64,000 nucleotides of DNA from an uncultured Luminiphilus sp. (GTDB lineage: Bacteria > Pseudomonadota > Gammaproteobacteria > Pseudomonadales > Halieaceae): contig CALSMP010000003.1 in assembly GCA_943787485.1 (NCBI GenBank), positions 62,001-126,000 of the forward strand, in the 5' to 3' direction. The position numbers were made by a program, and so were the translations under genes. Below are positions 63,183 through 64,000 of the stretch, one piece after another. The stretch's first letter is position 1. Each line of letters starts with the position of its first letter. A model generated the notes under the pieces. That model saw only the letters and a program-made list of their open reading frames with translations, did not search any database and was not told where the DNA came from.

Positions 63183-63244
63183 GGATACATGAAGCTTGGT
63201 GCCAACTTGGCTACAATAAGCACTGCCCTTTAATGTAGAAATTC

Positions 63245-63823
63245 ATGTCCTCGTCACCGCTTCATCATCCAACGCCAGACAGCTGGCTCGATTGTGTACT
63301 CGCCAACTTTGACGCGTTCCTGTTGGACCACGCCGCGGCAGAAAAAAAAGCCGCTGGCATGGCCATGTCCATGTTGTCCCACTACCCCGATAAAAGCCGG
63401 CTCGTTACGGCAATGTCAGAATTGGCGGTCGAGGAAATGGTGCACTTCAGGGAAGTGGTTAAACTGATTCAAGGTCGGAATCTGCAGCTTACCGCAGACC
63501 AGAAGGATCCCTATGTCAACGAAATTCGCGGCTGGATTCGCCAGGGAACTGACGTTTATTTACTGGATCGACTGCTCACGGGTGCGGTCATAGAAGCGCG
63601 GGGAGCAGAGCGATTCGGTTTGGTGGCGGAAGGCTTGCCCGAAGGAGACCTCAAGACGTTTTATCGTTCGCTAGCCCGCTCAGAAGCAAGGCACTTTGAG
63701 CTGTTTCTCGACTTGGCTGAAGAGTATTTTTCTGCGTGTGAAATTGATCAGCGTTGGCAGCAACTGCTCTCCGCCGAATCCCGCTGCATGCAGAACCTGC
63801 CGATCAGGGCCGCTCTGCACTAA
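63245..63823 (+). CDS. miaE: tRNA-(ms2io6A37)-hydroxylase
   Basis: 192 residues, full length for MiaE. A ferritin-like di-iron fold: the first iron ligands are in DHAAAEKKAAG near residue 30, EEMVHFREV near 61-69 holds the ExxH pair, AVIEARGAERF near 115 a bridging Glu, and ARSEARHFELF near 145 the second ExxH. It hydroxylates the isopentenyl group of ms2i6A37 in tRNA with oxygen. It is preceded by a 60-base gap after the broken deacylase gene and followed after two bases by another + strand gene. Confidence 0.94.
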   Translation: MSSSPLHHPTPDSWLDCVLANFDAFLLDHAAAEKKAAGMAMSMLSHYPDKSRLVTAMSELAVEEMVHFREVVKLIQGRNLQLTADQKDPYVNEIRGWIRQGTDVYLLDRLLTGAVIEARGAERFGLVAEGLPEGDLKTFYRSLARSEARHFELFLDLAEEYFSACEIDQRWQQLLSAESRCMQNLPIRAALH

Positions 63824-63825
63824 CC

Positions 63826-64000
63826 ATGATAGCCAGTCGCGCGATCGATAAATATCTCGCGCAGTACAGCCTGCGACTCGGATCTCTACCAGAAATGCCC
63901 CAGAGCTGGCGACACGTTATGGTCGTCCCTTGCTATGACGAAGCACCGGACTTCATTTCTCGCTGGCAGGCAATCTACAGTGACACGTCTTTGCTCATTG
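63826..64000 (+). CDS. Partial gene, start only; possible glycosyltransferase
   Basis: An open frame starts at ATG 63826, two bases after the miaE stop, and runs off the end of the window after 58 codons. The segment HVMVVPCYDEAP near residue 31-42 resembles the opening strand of family-2-like glycosyltransferases (VxPxYNE). It is too short to be sure; the reading may also belong to another nucleotide-binding fold. The spacing suggests co-transcription with miaE. Confidence 0.5.
   Translation, partial: MIASRAIDKYLAQYSLRLGSLPEMPQSWRHVMVVPCYDEAPDFISRWQAIYSDTSLLI

Noticed and set aside
1-64000. CRISPR arrays, tRNA or rRNA genes, insertion sequences, phage genes
   Set aside because: No regularly spaced repeats, cloverleaf-like T-loop sequences, transposase motifs or phage proteins were recognised on reading both strands; a covariance-model scan would be decisive for tRNAs.

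Overview
The window (about 53% GC, densely coded on both strands) reads as chromosome from a marine, aerobic, heterotrophic Gammaproteobacterium, perhaps of the OM60/NOR5 (Halieaceae) or a neighbouring clade. This placement is inference from gene content: a TonB receptor, MiaE, the Pit/DUF47 pair, and many CoA ligases, oxygenases and SDRs. No rRNA, tRNA, CRISPR, transposase or phage gene was seen.

Layout. (1) 1-4.7 kb: a + strand catabolic operon (cupin, acyl-CoA synthetase, PhyH-type dioxygenase, broken Rieske oxygenase) behind a promoter flanked by two matching palindromes. (2) 4.8-13.4 kb: a broken amidohydrolase, a DUF885 protein, a low-molecular-weight phosphatase, an M28 peptidase, an alpha/beta hydrolase and a broken Baeyer-Villiger-type monooxygenase. 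(3) 13.5-27.3 kb: the most striking locus. A minus-strand operon (iron alcohol dehydrogenase, TetR regulator, CoA ligase, TonB receptor, P450, LLM monooxygenase, second CoA ligase) diverges from a + strand operon (B12-dependent acyl-CoA mutase large and small subunits, MeaB-type GTPase, enoyl-CoA hydratase). The mutase differs from the characterised mutases at the residues that set substrate. I propose a pathway that imports and oxidises a hydrophobic compound, activates it with CoA and rearranges its carbon skeleton. (4) 27.5-34.9 kb: isocitrate dehydrogenase, then a minus-strand set of two thiolases, a carotenoid/stilbene-type cleavage oxygenase and a CoA ligase. (5) 35-41 kb: proline iminopeptidase, a hydrolase remnant, a PhyH protein, and a phosphate module (O/P-type porin with a candidate Pho box, DUF47 protein, Pit transporter). 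(6) 41.2-47 kb: an oxygenase-like protein, epimerase, FAH-type hydrolase, two SDRs and an enolase-superfamily enzyme, resembling a sugar-acid or hydroxy-acid pathway. (7) 47-51.6 kb: a PepSY-like membrane protein, PLP decarboxylase, kynureninase and an exported formamidase-like hydrolase. (8) 51.7-53.7 kb: a butyrobetaine-hydroxylase-like oxygenase overlapping an HD-domain oxygenase, the arrangement of the TmpA/TmpB phosphonate pathway, then an ArsC-type reductase. (9) 53.8-64 kb: barrel protein, thymidine kinase, a second Baeyer-Villiger monooxygenase with an SDR, two paralogous secreted proteins, acyltransferase, PDZ lipoprotein, a broken D-aminoacylase-type amidohydrolase, MiaE and the start of one more gene.

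Four large genes (Rieske, amidohydrolase, first monooxygenase, D-aminoacylase-like) carry frameshifts. All but one of these are best read as extra bases. Whether they are true pseudogenes or sequence errors cannot be decided from the sequence alone.
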